Positions 1 through 5,405 of a stretch of 6,905 nucleotides of DNA are shown in pieces. Every line of letters starts with the position of its first letter. Positions within the stretch are counted from its first letter, which is position 1. The translations under genes and the position numbers were made by a program. Source of the stretch: Burkholderiales bacterium (GTDB lineage Bacteria; Pseudomonadota; Gammaproteobacteria; Burkholderiales; CAIKXV01); assembly GCA_014379045.1 (NCBI GenBank), contig JACMMK010000206.1:1-6905 (forward strand), in the 5' to 3' direction. Under the pieces are notes generated by a model. The model worked only from the letters and a program-made list of their open reading frames with translations. It made no database searches and was not told where the DNA came from.

Positions 1-540
1 CTCGTGGAGGACGCCGGCGGTGGTGGCTCCACGGTGCGCGGCGAGCTCCAGATCCGGCGGGTGCCGTTCCTCGCGCAGCCGGACTACGACCGACTGCTCT
101 GGGCGAGCGACATCAATTTCGTGCGCGGCGAAGATTCGCTGGTGCGCGCACTGTGGGCAGCGCGGCCCGTGGTCTGGCAGCTCTACCCGCAGGACGGACG
201 GACCCATTGCGCCAAGCTCGAGCCGTTTCTGGCGCGCTACCGCGCGCCGGCCGCATTGCCGGAACCGAACCTGCCCGGGACCGATCGCGCGCTCGACGCG
301 CTGGCGACGCTGCACCGCTGCTGGAACGGATGCCCCGACGGCTCCTCGGCGCCGAGTGCGTTGCGCTCGCATGTCCACGGCGATACCCCCGAAGCGACCG
401 GCATTGCGCGCGCCTGGGCGGACGTGGAAAGTGCACTGGCGCCGCTCACCGCCCACGCGCAGCATCTAAGCGACGCGTGGGCGGCGCTTCCGGATCTCAC
501 CGAGCGGCTCGCCCGTTTCTGTCGGGAGAAGCTAAAATAG
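1..540 (+). CDS. earP: EF-P arginine rhamnosyltransferase EarP, C-terminal part (5' end outside window)
   Basis: This is the last 179 codons of a gene that enters from upstream; the frame is open from the first base, so the GTG at 4 is not a real start. EarP (glycosyltransferase family GT104) transfers L-rhamnose from dTDP-rhamnose to an arginine of elongation factor P in the cytoplasm. The visible part is the C-terminal nucleotide-sugar-binding Rossmann half. The diagnostic stretch is YDRLLWASDINFVRGEDS, with RGEDS encoded at 124-138, followed by VRALWAARPVVWQLYPQ. The acidic residues of the RGED motif are invariant in the family, and the Glu is implicated in catalysis or donor binding. The EF-P gene begins 59 bases downstream and carries the target arginine, which independently supports the call. 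Full-length homologues are roughly 370 residues, so about half is missing. No frameshift is seen. Confidence 0.93.
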   Translation, partial: LVEDAGGGGSTVRGELQIRRVPFLAQPDYDRLLWASDINFVRGEDSLVRALWAARPVVWQLYPQDGRTHCAKLEPFLARYRAPAALPEPNLPGTDRALDALATLHRCWNGCPDGSSAPSALRSHVHGDTPEATGIARAWADVESALAPLTAHAQHLSDAWAALPDLTERLARFCREKLK

Positions 541-599
541 CCGGCTTTTCGAAGCGACGCGCCGCTCGCCGTCCACATTAATCCTTAACTGGTGCCCCA

Positions 600-1160
600 A
601 TGAAAATCGCACAGGAAATCCGCCCGGGCAACGTGATCATGGTCGGAAAAGATCCGATGGTCGTGCAGAAGGCCGACTTCAGCAAATCGGGTCGTAATGC
701 TTCCGTGGTCAAGATGAAGCTCAAGAATCTGTTGCTGGGAACCGCGACCGAGACCGTCTATCGCGCCGACGAAAAATTCGACATGGTGTCGCTCGAGCGC
801 AAGGAAGTGACGTTCTCGTATTTCGCCGATCCGTCGTATGTGTTCATGGACGCCGAGTTCAACCAGTTCGACATCGACGGCGACAACATGGGCGATGCGC
901 TGAACTACCTCGAGGAAGGCATGCCGGCCGAAGTCGTGTTCTACAACGACCGGCCGATTTCCGTGGTGATACCGCAGACCCTGGTGCGCGAGATCATTTA
1001 CACCGAACCCGCCGTGCGCGGCGATACCTCGGGCAAGGTACTTAAACCCGCCAAGCTCAAGAGCGGGTTCGAGATCCCGGTGCCGTTGTTCTGCGACACC
1101 GGAGACAAGATCGAGATCGATACAAGGACGAATGAGTATCGGAATCGGGTCAAGGGGTGA
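600..1160 (+). CDS. efp: Elongation factor P, arginine-type (rhamnosylated at Arg32)
   Basis: Complete 186-residue EF-P, the usual length. EF-P binds between the ribosomal P and E sites and relieves stalling at consecutive prolines. The start MKIAQEIRPGNVIM is the canonical N-terminus. The KOW-like domain I covers about residues 1-62, followed by two OB-fold domains (about 65-128 and 130-186). The loop SKSGRNAS places Arg32 (codon 693-695) where other bacteria have the lysine modified by EpmA, which matches the EarP gene just upstream. The C-terminal signature GDKIEIDTRTNEY is present. No strong Shine-Dalgarno is visible before the ATG. The stop codon TGA (1158-1160) shares bases with a GTG at 1157 that opens a tiny frame in the following repeat region. 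This is a housekeeping gene, and the catabolic genes after it are functionally unrelated. Confidence 0.98.
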   Translation: MKIAQEIRPGNVIMVGKDPMVVQKADFSKSGRNASVVKMKLKNLLLGTATETVYRADEKFDMVSLERKEVTFSYFADPSYVFMDAEFNQFDIDGDNMGDALNYLEEGMPAEVVFYNDRPISVVIPQTLVREIIYTEPAVRGDTSGKVLKPAKLKSGFEIPVPLFCDTGDKIEIDTRTNEYRNRVKG

Positions 1161-1282
1161 GCACGGTGCGCCCCGCGGCGAGGGGCCCCAGCCGAAGGCT
1201 GGGGATCGACGTAAGCGCACCGGGCTCTGGCGCCGACAGCGCGCTGGTCGGACGTGCGCGAACGCTCGGAGGCGCCCGATGA
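1157..1282 (+). CDS. Possible 41-aa small ORF in repeat copy A, overlapping the efp stop
   Basis: The frame starts at a GTG that overlaps the efp stop (GTGA) and ends at TGA 1280-1282, which overlaps the next small ORF's ATG (ATGA). The product contains AARGPSRRLGIDVS and ends in LGGAR. The second small ORF encodes a related peptide from repeat copy B. I do not recognise any family, and the peptide is very Arg/Gly/Ala-rich. Against real coding, of the 16 differences I count between the two repeat copies only 4 fall in third codon positions, so the peptide does not look protected by selection. A purine run (AAGGGG) lies immediately before the GTG, too close to be an ideal ribosome binding site. 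It could be a translated leader, a coupling frame, or a by-product of a non-coding repeat. Confidence 0.2.
   Translation: MSTVRPAARGPSRRLGIDVSAPGSGADSALVGRARTLGGAR
1175..1277 (+). repeat. Intergenic direct repeat, copy A (103 nt)
   Basis: Starts 14 bases after the efp stop. It aligns without gaps to copy B at 1288-1390 (constant offset 113) with 87 of 103 bases identical by hand count. The first 43 bases match 42/43, the next 20 match 17/20, and the last 40 are looser but end in an identical GCTCGGAGGCGCCC. It holds a perfect hairpin (1186-1204) and a weaker imperfect one (1233-1251). The structure suggests a REP-like dispersed element, but a genome copy number cannot be seen from here. Confidence 0.85.
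1186..1204 (+). other. Perfect hairpin with GAA triloop, repeat copy A
   Basis: CCCCAGCC (1186-1193) pairs with GGCTGGGG (1197-1204) around a GAA loop, eight GC-rich pairs. The C(GNA)G closure is a type known to form unusually stable DNA mini-hairpins. A preceding GGGG (1182-1185) can compete for the CCCC arm. There is no T-run after the stem, so it is not a typical intrinsic terminator, although it starts only 26 bases after the efp stop and could stabilise a transcript 3' end. Confidence 0.8.
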
Positions 1283-1443
1283 GCCAAGCGGCGAGGGGCC
1301 CCAGCCGCAGGCTGGGGATCGACGTAAGCGAATCGGGCTCTCGCGCCGACCGCGCAATGTTGAAGAATGCGCGATTGCTCGGAGGCGCCCGGTGCGCGCG
1401 AATGAGCACCTGCGCCTCACGTACTTCCCGCTCCACCCCATGA
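1279..1443 (+). CDS. Possible 54-aa small ORF in repeat copy B, overlapping the FAD-subunit start
   Basis: The ATG at 1279 is preceded by GGAGG (1268-1272) with a six-base spacer, the best ribosome-binding arrangement between efp and the oxidoreductase genes. The frame runs through repeat copy B, starts MSQAARGPSRRLGIDVS, and stops at TGA 1441-1443, which overlaps the FAD-subunit ATG (1440) as ATGA. Such an overlap permits termination-reinitiation, and the FAD-subunit ATG has no clear Shine-Dalgarno of its own. The peptide resembles the small ORF in copy A but no known family. What is seen is the ribosome binding site, the open frame and the overlap. Translation, and a role as coupling leader, are inference. 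The composition (Arg/Ser/Ala-rich) and lack of third-position bias suggest it may not encode a functional protein. Confidence 0.25.
   Translation: MSQAARGPSRRLGIDVSESGSRADRAMLKNARLLGGARCARMSTCASRTSRSTP
1288..1390 (+). repeat. Intergenic direct repeat, copy B (103 nt)
   Basis: Second copy of the element, separated from copy A by ten bases. The 43-base core is identical to copy A except for one base, which lies in the hairpin loop. The third quarter is diverged in sequence yet can still form a stem, CGCGCA (1351-1356) with TGCGCG (1368-1373). It ends with GGAGGCGCCC, followed by GGTG, equivalent to GATG after copy A. The remaining stretch 1391-1439 shows an echo of the sequence at the efp end (TGAGCAC with TGCGCC nearby, at 1403-1417 versus 1158-1173) and otherwise nothing recognisable. 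Confidence 0.85.
1299..1317 (+). other. Perfect hairpin with GCA triloop, repeat copy B
   Basis: CCCCAGCC (1299-1306) pairs with GGCTGGGG (1310-1317) around a GCA loop. The stem is base-for-base the same as in copy A. The loop differs (GAA versus GCA) but stays within the GNA class. The preceding GGGG (1295-1298) again offers an alternative pairing partner. Confidence 0.8.
1381..1394 (+). promoter_or_regulatory. Shine-Dalgarno plus in-frame GTG at the end of repeat copy B
   Basis: GGAGG (1381-1385), a six-base spacer, then GTG (1392-1394) in frame with the FAD-subunit gene. The equivalent positions of copy A give GGAGG (1268-1272) and ATG (1279). If used, the GTG would add 16 residues (MRANEHLRLTYFPLHP) before the ATG at 1440. 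Family homology begins at the ATG, so that start is preferred, but this is the only good ribosome binding site in frame with the gene. Confidence 0.45.
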
Positions 1444-2345
1444 AATCCGCCACCTTCCAATACGCCAAAGCCGACAGCATCCCCCACGCCTGCGCCCTCC
1501 TGTGCGAATACGGCGTCGACGCAAAACTCCTCGCCGGCGGTCAGAGCCTCGTACCGATGATGGCCATGCGCCTCGCCCGCCCCGCCTGGCTGATCAACGT
1601 CAACGAGATCGATGAACTGAAGACCTCGGCGCGCCGCTCAGGCGCCGACGGCGAGGTCTGGGTCACCGGCGCCGGCGTGCGCCAGATCGACCTCGAGCGC
1701 GACGAAGCGGTCGCCGCCGCGGTACCGCTGCTGCGCCAGGGACTATCGTGGGTCGGGCATGTACAGACGAAGAATCGCGGTACCGTCGGCGGCAGCCTCG
1801 TGCATGCCGACCCGTCGGCCGAACTGCCGCTGGTCGCGCACACCCTCGGCGCCCGATGCGTACTGCGCCGTGCCGACGTCGAGCGCAGCGTCGAGGCGAA
1901 CGCATTCTTCATTGCGCCGATGATCACCGCGACCGAACCGGATGAATGCCTGACCGAAGTGCACTGGCCCATCTGGCGGCGCGAACGCGTCGGCAGCGCG
2001 TTCGACGAGGTGAGCATCCGGCACGGCGATTTCGCGATCGTCGCCGCGTGCGCGCAGGTCGAACTCGACCACGCGGGGCGCTGTGTGCGTGCGGCATTGG
2101 GGATCGGCGGTGCCGCCTCGACGCCGGTCGCGCTCGATGCGATTGCGCGTTCGCTGCACGGTACCGCGCTCGATCCGACGACGGTCGACGCAGCGCTGCG
2201 CTCGATCGGCGATCACCTCGACCCCGCGTCCGATGTGCACGCGACGGCCGAGTACCGAATCCATCTTGCGCGCGTGCTCGCGGCGCGCGTGATCCGCCAG
2301 GCGCGTGCCGACGCGCTGTCACCGCCACATCGAGGTCCCCAATGA
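1440..2345 (+). CDS. Molybdenum hydroxylase, FAD-binding medium subunit (CoxM/XdhB-like)
   Basis: A 301-residue protein of the FAD-binding molybdopterin dehydrogenase family, normal in length. It passes electrons from the [2Fe-2S] subunit through FAD to an acceptor. FAD-binding motifs are AGGQSLVPMM (residues 32-41) and TVGGSLVHADPSAELP (115-130). The C-terminal domain has the family feature RHGDFAIVAACAQVELD followed by a Gly-rich IGGAASTPV segment. The start MKSATFQYAKADS aligns with typical family N-termini (M-K-x-x-x-F-x-Y), which favours the ATG at 1440 over an in-frame GTG at 1392 that has a better ribosome binding site. The stop overlaps the next gene's start (ATGA), so the subunits are probably translationally coupled. 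The first 50 or so codons use GCC for alanine almost exclusively, while later parts favour GCG. The subunit type is certain and the substrate of the complex is not. Confidence 0.93.
   Translation: MKSATFQYAKADSIPHACALLCEYGVDAKLLAGGQSLVPMMAMRLARPAWLINVNEIDELKTSARRSGADGEVWVTGAGVRQIDLERDEAVAAAVPLLRQGLSWVGHVQTKNRGTVGGSLVHADPSAELPLVAHTLGARCVLRRADVERSVEANAFFIAPMITATEPDECLTEVHWPIWRRERVGSAFDEVSIRHGDFAIVAACAQVELDHAGRCVRAALGIGGAASTPVALDAIARSLHGTALDPTTVDAALRSIGDHLDPASDVHATAEYRIHLARVLAARVIRQARADALSPPHRGPQ
2332..2336 (+). promoter_or_regulatory. Ribosome binding site of the iron-sulfur subunit
   Basis: GAGGT lies five bases before the ATG at 2342, inside the end of the FAD-subunit gene. It selects this ATG over upstream in-frame starts, which would give a long non-homologous N-terminus. 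Confidence 0.65.
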
Positions 2346-2899
2346 ACGAGCCGACGAGCACGGTCTCGATGACGGTCAACGGTGCGTCGGTGCAGCGCGA
2401 GATCGCGACGCGCCTGTCGCTGGTCGACTTCCTGCGCGAGACGCTGCGCCTGACCGGCACCCACGTCGGCTGTGAGCACGGCATCTGCGGGGCGTGTTCG
2501 GTGTTGCTCGATGGCGACCCGGTGCGCGCGTGCCTGATGTTCGCGGTGCAGGCCGATGGACATGCGATCACGACCGTCGAGGGACTCGCTGCGCCCGATG
2601 GCACGATGAGCGTACTGCAGGACAGTTTCTGCGAGACCCACGGTCTGCAGTGCGGTTACTGCACACCGGGGATGCTGATCGCTGCGCACGCGCTGCTCGA
2701 ACAGAATGCGCGCCCGAGTACTGGGCAGATACGCGATGCGATCAGCGGCAACCTGTGTCGCTGCACCGGTTACCAGCAGATCGTCGACGCGATACAACTC
2801 GCCGCGCAGCGTCGCGGCGACGCCGTATCACTCGCCGCGCAGCGCGGCGGCGACGCCGTATCAATCGCCGCGCAGCGCGCCGGCGACGCGACCCGATAG
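2342..2899 (+). CDS. Molybdenum hydroxylase, 2x[2Fe-2S] small subunit (CoxS-like) with repeat-extended C-terminus
   Basis: A 185-residue iron-sulfur subunit that relays electrons from the molybdenum centre to FAD. The N-terminal plant-type ferredoxin domain has ligands Cys44, Cys49, Cys52 (CEHGICGAC) and Cys64. The C-terminal helical domain has Cys104 and Cys107 (QCGYCTPGM) and Cys139 and Cys141 (GNLCRCTGY), so all eight ligands are present. The start ATG overlaps the FAD-subunit stop and has a GAGGT ribosome binding site. Family members usually end soon after the GYQQIVDAIQLAA-type segment at roughly 155-165 residues. Here that segment is repeated to give three 11-residue units, AIQLAAQRRGD, AVSLAAQRGGD and AVSIAAQRAGD (residues 150-182), then ATR. 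The extension is Ala/Arg/Gly/Asp-rich and has no obvious cofactor role. The large subunit starts 14 bases downstream. Confidence 0.95.
   Translation: MNEPTSTVSMTVNGASVQREIATRLSLVDFLRETLRLTGTHVGCEHGICGACSVLLDGDPVRACLMFAVQADGHAITTVEGLAAPDGTMSVLQDSFCETHGLQCGYCTPGMLIAAHALLEQNARPSTGQIRDAISGNLCRCTGYQQIVDAIQLAAQRRGDAVSLAAQRGGDAVSIAAQRAGDATR
2789..2887 (+). repeat. In-frame 33-nt tandem repeat, three units
   Basis: Units at 2789-2821, 2822-2854 and 2855-2887 share the core TCGCCGCGCAGCG and the ending GGCGAC. Each unit contains an inverted repeat: 8 bp in unit 1 (2799-2806 with 2813-2820), 7 bp in unit 2 (2833-2839 with 2843-2849), and 6 bp in unit 3 (2865-2870 with 2881-2886). Unit 1 overlaps the natural C-terminus of the iron-sulfur domain, so units 2 and 3 look like duplications of it. 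Because the unit is a multiple of three, the reading frame is kept. Confidence 0.9.
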
Positions 2900-2902
2900 G
2901 AG
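2898..2902 (+). promoter_or_regulatory. Ribosome binding site of the molybdopterin subunit
   Basis: AGGAG overlaps the stop codon of the iron-sulfur subunit (TAG 2897-2899) and lies eleven bases before the ATG at 2914. It supports that start and allows coupled translation of the two subunits. Confidence 0.6.
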
Positions 2903-2913
2903 CTTGAGACAAC

Positions 2914-5337
2914 ATGGCTGAGAAGACATCGCCGTACGGTTTTCGCTACATCGGTGCGAAGCGGCGCACGAAGGAAGATCCCCGCTTCGTCACCGGGCGC
3001 GGCCGGTTCGCCGCCGACGTGCAGTTGCCCGGCATGCTGCATGTGGCGATCGTCGCGAGTCCGTATCCGTCGGCACGGGTCAAGGCGTTCGATACCACCG
3101 CTGCGCTCGCGCTGCCCGGCGTGCGCTACGTGCTGACCGGTGCCGAGCTTTGCGCGGCGATCGACCCGATGTATGTCGGCGTCGATGCGCCGAAGGTCAA
3201 ACGTTATCCGCTCGCGGACGGCCTCGTGCGCTACGCCGGTGAATGGGTCGCCGCGGTCGTCGCCGAGACGCGCGCGATCGCCGAGGATGCGGTCGAACTG
3301 ATCGAGGTCGATTTCGAGCCGCAGCCGCATGTGGTCGATCCCGAAGTGGCGGTCCGGGCCGATTCGGTCAAGGTGCATCCGGAGCACGGCAGCAATGTGC
3401 TGTTTCATCGCAAGTTCGTCTGGGGCGATGTCGACGGCGCGTTTGCGCGCGCCGACCACCGGCTCGCGTTCCGCGCGCGCTGGGGGCGCAGCGCGACGGT
3501 GCCGATCGAAACCTTCGTCGCGGTCGCGCAGTGGGATGCCGGTAACGAGATCCTCGACATCTGGGCGTCGATCCAGATGCCGAAGTATCCCGATCAGGTC
3601 GCCCGCGCGCTGCGCCTTCCCGGCAACGCGGTGCGCGTGCACTTCGATGTCGACGTCGGCGGCAGCTACGGCGTCAAGCGCGGCATCAAGCACACGCTGC
3701 TGGTTGCCTACCTCGCGCGCAAGCTCGGCGCGCCGGTGCGCTTTCTCGAAGACCGGCTCGAGAACATGCGCGGCGGCGACATGCACGGGCCCGACCGCAT
3801 CTTCGACATGCAGGTGGCGTTCGATCAGGACGGCACGATCCGCGCTTGGAAGATCAAGGCGCTCGACGACGTCGGCGCGTATGCCGGTCGCTCGCCGCTG
3901 CAGCTGGGCAAGCCCGTGAGTGCGATCTGCGGGCCGTACCGCATCCCTGCCGTCGAGTACGAACCGACCTCGGTGATGACGCACAAGACGCCGCAGGAGG
4001 CGGTGCGCGGGTTCGGTCAGGCGCCGACGAACTTCGCGATGGAGTGCACGATCGATCGTGTCGCACGGCATCTGCGCATGGACCGTCTCGTGCTGCGCCG
4101 GAAGAACCTGATCCGCAAGGACGAGTTCCCCTATCGCATTCCGAGCGGCACCACCTACGACTCGGGCGACTACCACGCGGTGCTCGACAAGGCTCTGGCG
4201 GCCGCGAACTACGACGAGTTGCTGCATCGGCGCGACGAGGCGCGGCGCGCCGGGCGCCTGGCCGGCATCGGCGTGTCGACATGTCTCGAACCCTCGGGGG
4301 GCAATTCGTCGTTCGAGCCGTTGTTCAATCCGAAGAACGAGACGACGACCTGGATGGACTCATGCCTGGTACGCGTCGATCTCACCGGCGCGATCACCGG
4401 CGTGTTCGGTACGTCGAGCGCGGGGCAGGGGCACCAGACGCTGGTGGCCACCGTGCTCGGTGAAGTGTTCGAGCGCGACCCGGCCGGCATCCGCGTGATC
4501 CATGCGGATTCGCTGAATGCGTTGCCGTCGAACAGTCCGGTCGGCAGCCGGATGGCGATCATGCTCGGCGGTGCCGCGGCGGGTGCCGCGCGCCAGATCA
4601 AGGAGACACTGATTGCGATCGGCGCGCACAACCTGGGCGTCGGCGTCGACGGCGTCACTTACCGCGATGGCGACGTGTTCGCGACGATCCACCCCGAGAA
4701 GCGACTGACTTGGGACCAGCTGGTCGAGATCGCGCACCGCAAGTATCACCGCATGCCACCGGGCGTCGAACCCGGGCTGCAGGCCAAGTTCGTGTGGGAA
4801 GTGCCTACCGGCGGGACGATGCCCACCGAAGACGGTCAGGTGCAGATGTACCCGTGCTATTCGTTCGAGTCGCACGTGGTGTATGTCGAGATCGATCCCG
4901 ATACCGGCAAGCCGGTGCTGCAGCGTTACGTCGTCGGGCACGACTGCGGGGTGATGATCAACCCCGATATCGTGCACGGCATGACCTATGGCGGGGTCGC
5001 GCACGGCATCGGCGCGGCGCTGTACGAGAAGTTCGCGTTCTCCGACGACGGCCAGCTGCTGTCGGGGACGTTCATGGACTATCTGATTCCGAGCGCGCTC
5101 GAAGTGCCCGAGATCCGCATCGTCGACCATTGCACGCCGTCGCCGCTGACCACGTTCGGCCAGAAGGGGTCGGGCGAAGCCGGCTACCTAGGCGGTCCGG
5201 CGGCGATCGCGTGTGCGATCAACGATGCACTCGACCCGCTCGGCACCGAGATTGCCGAGACGCCGATGTCGCATCTGGCACTGTGGACGCTGATCCGCGA
5301 CGCACGCGTGAAACCGCAACTGAAGGATGCCGCCTGA
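2914..5337 (+). CDS. Molybdenum hydroxylase, molybdopterin-binding large subunit (xanthine oxidase family, CoxL-like)
   Basis: An 807-residue catalytic subunit of family-typical length. These enzymes insert water-derived oxygen at an electron-poor carbon, usually in an N-heterocycle, aldehyde or aromatic thioester. The N-terminal hammerhead domain (about residues 15-135) contains TGRGRFAADVQLPGMLH. Cofactor and active-site motifs follow: VGGSYGVK (248-255, where relatives have VGGGFGxK), EDRLENM, AVRGFGQ (363-369, with Arg365 at the position of the xanthine oxidase substrate-loop Arg), GQGHQT (504-509, usually GQGHET), and KGSGEAG with the presumed catalytic Glu755. The AYXCSFR loop of form I CO dehydrogenase is absent, as is the AYRGAGR of form II, so the common automatic label 'CO dehydrogenase' would mislead. 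There is no signal peptide, so the enzyme is presumably cytoplasmic. It sits with its FAD and Fe-S partners upstream and a decarboxylase/hydrolase-like gene downstream. No XdhC- or CoxD/F-type maturation gene is in the window. Confidence 0.93.
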   Translation: MAEKTSPYGFRYIGAKRRTKEDPRFVTGRGRFAADVQLPGMLHVAIVASPYPSARVKAFDTTAALALPGVRYVLTGAELCAAIDPMYVGVDAPKVKRYPLADGLVRYAGEWVAAVVAETRAIAEDAVELIEVDFEPQPHVVDPEVAVRADSVKVHPEHGSNVLFHRKFVWGDVDGAFARADHRLAFRARWGRSATVPIETFVAVAQWDAGNEILDIWASIQMPKYPDQVARALRLPGNAVRVHFDVDVGGSYGVKRGIKHTLLVAYLARKLGAPVRFLEDRLENMRGGDMHGPDRIFDMQVAFDQDGTIRAWKIKALDDVGAYAGRSPLQLGKPVSAICGPYRIPAVEYEPTSVMTHKTPQEAVRGFGQAPTNFAMECTIDRVARHLRMDRLVLRRKNLIRKDEFPYRIPSGTTYDSGDYHAVLDKALAAANYDELLHRRDEARRAGRLAGIGVSTCLEPSGGNSSFEPLFNPKNETTTWMDSCLVRVDLTGAITGVFGTSSAGQGHQTLVATVLGEVFERDPAGIRVIHADSLNALPSNSPVGSRMAIMLGGAAAGAARQIKETLIAIGAHNLGVGVDGVTYRDGDVFATIHPEKRLTWDQLVEIAHRKYHRMPPGVEPGLQAKFVWEVPTGGTMPTEDGQVQMYPCYSFESHVVYVEIDPDTGKPVLQRYVVGHDCGVMINPDIVHGMTYGGVAHGIGAALYEKFAFSDDGQLLSGTFMDYLIPSALEVPEIRIVDHCTPSPLTTFGQKGSGEAGYLGGPAAIACAINDALDPLGTEIAETPMSHLALWTLIRDARVKPQLKDAA

Positions 5338-5405
5338 GCGGTTGCAGGCGACGCGCCCACCACGTCACGCCGTCATACGTGCGCTGATTCAACAGAAAGA
5401 TCTGA

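Noticed and set aside
541..599. Promoter for efp (TTTTCG and CATTAA as -35/-10 candidates)
   Set aside because: The spacing is about 24 bases and both hexamers are poor, so nothing supports a sigma-70 promoter here.
1182..1210. Intrinsic terminator for efp
   Set aside because: The hairpin is strong, but no T-tract follows (the next bases are ATCGACG), so classical rho-independent termination is not supported.
1175..1390. CRISPR array
   Set aside because: There are only two copies, the 'repeat' is 103 nt with gradual divergence, the gap is ten bases, and no cas gene is present.
1254..1439. Extension of the FAD subunit upstream to a GTG at 1254
   Set aside because: The added residues are Arg/Pro/Ala-rich repeat translation with no family similarity, and homology begins at the ATG at 1440. 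Only the shorter GTG 1392 alternative has a good ribosome binding site.
585..1487. 300-codon open frame on the minus strand opposite efp and the repeats
   Set aside because: It is the antisense of the unmistakable efp gene and crosses the repeat block. It has no recognisable domain. Long antisense frames are expected in such GC-rich DNA.
2770..4227. 485-codon open frame on the minus strand
   Set aside because: It lies entirely antisense to the Fe-S and molybdopterin subunits, whose motifs are unambiguous. The composition (His/Arg/Asp-rich) is typical of a shadow frame.
2914..5337. Aerobic CO dehydrogenase (coxL)
   Set aside because: Gene order matches coxMSL, but the AYXCSFR active-site loop is missing and AVRGFGQ is present instead.
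5361..5381. CACGT/ACGTG inverted repeat between the large subunit and amidohydrolase genes
   Set aside because: A five-bp stem with an eleven-base loop and no T-run is expected by chance in this composition.
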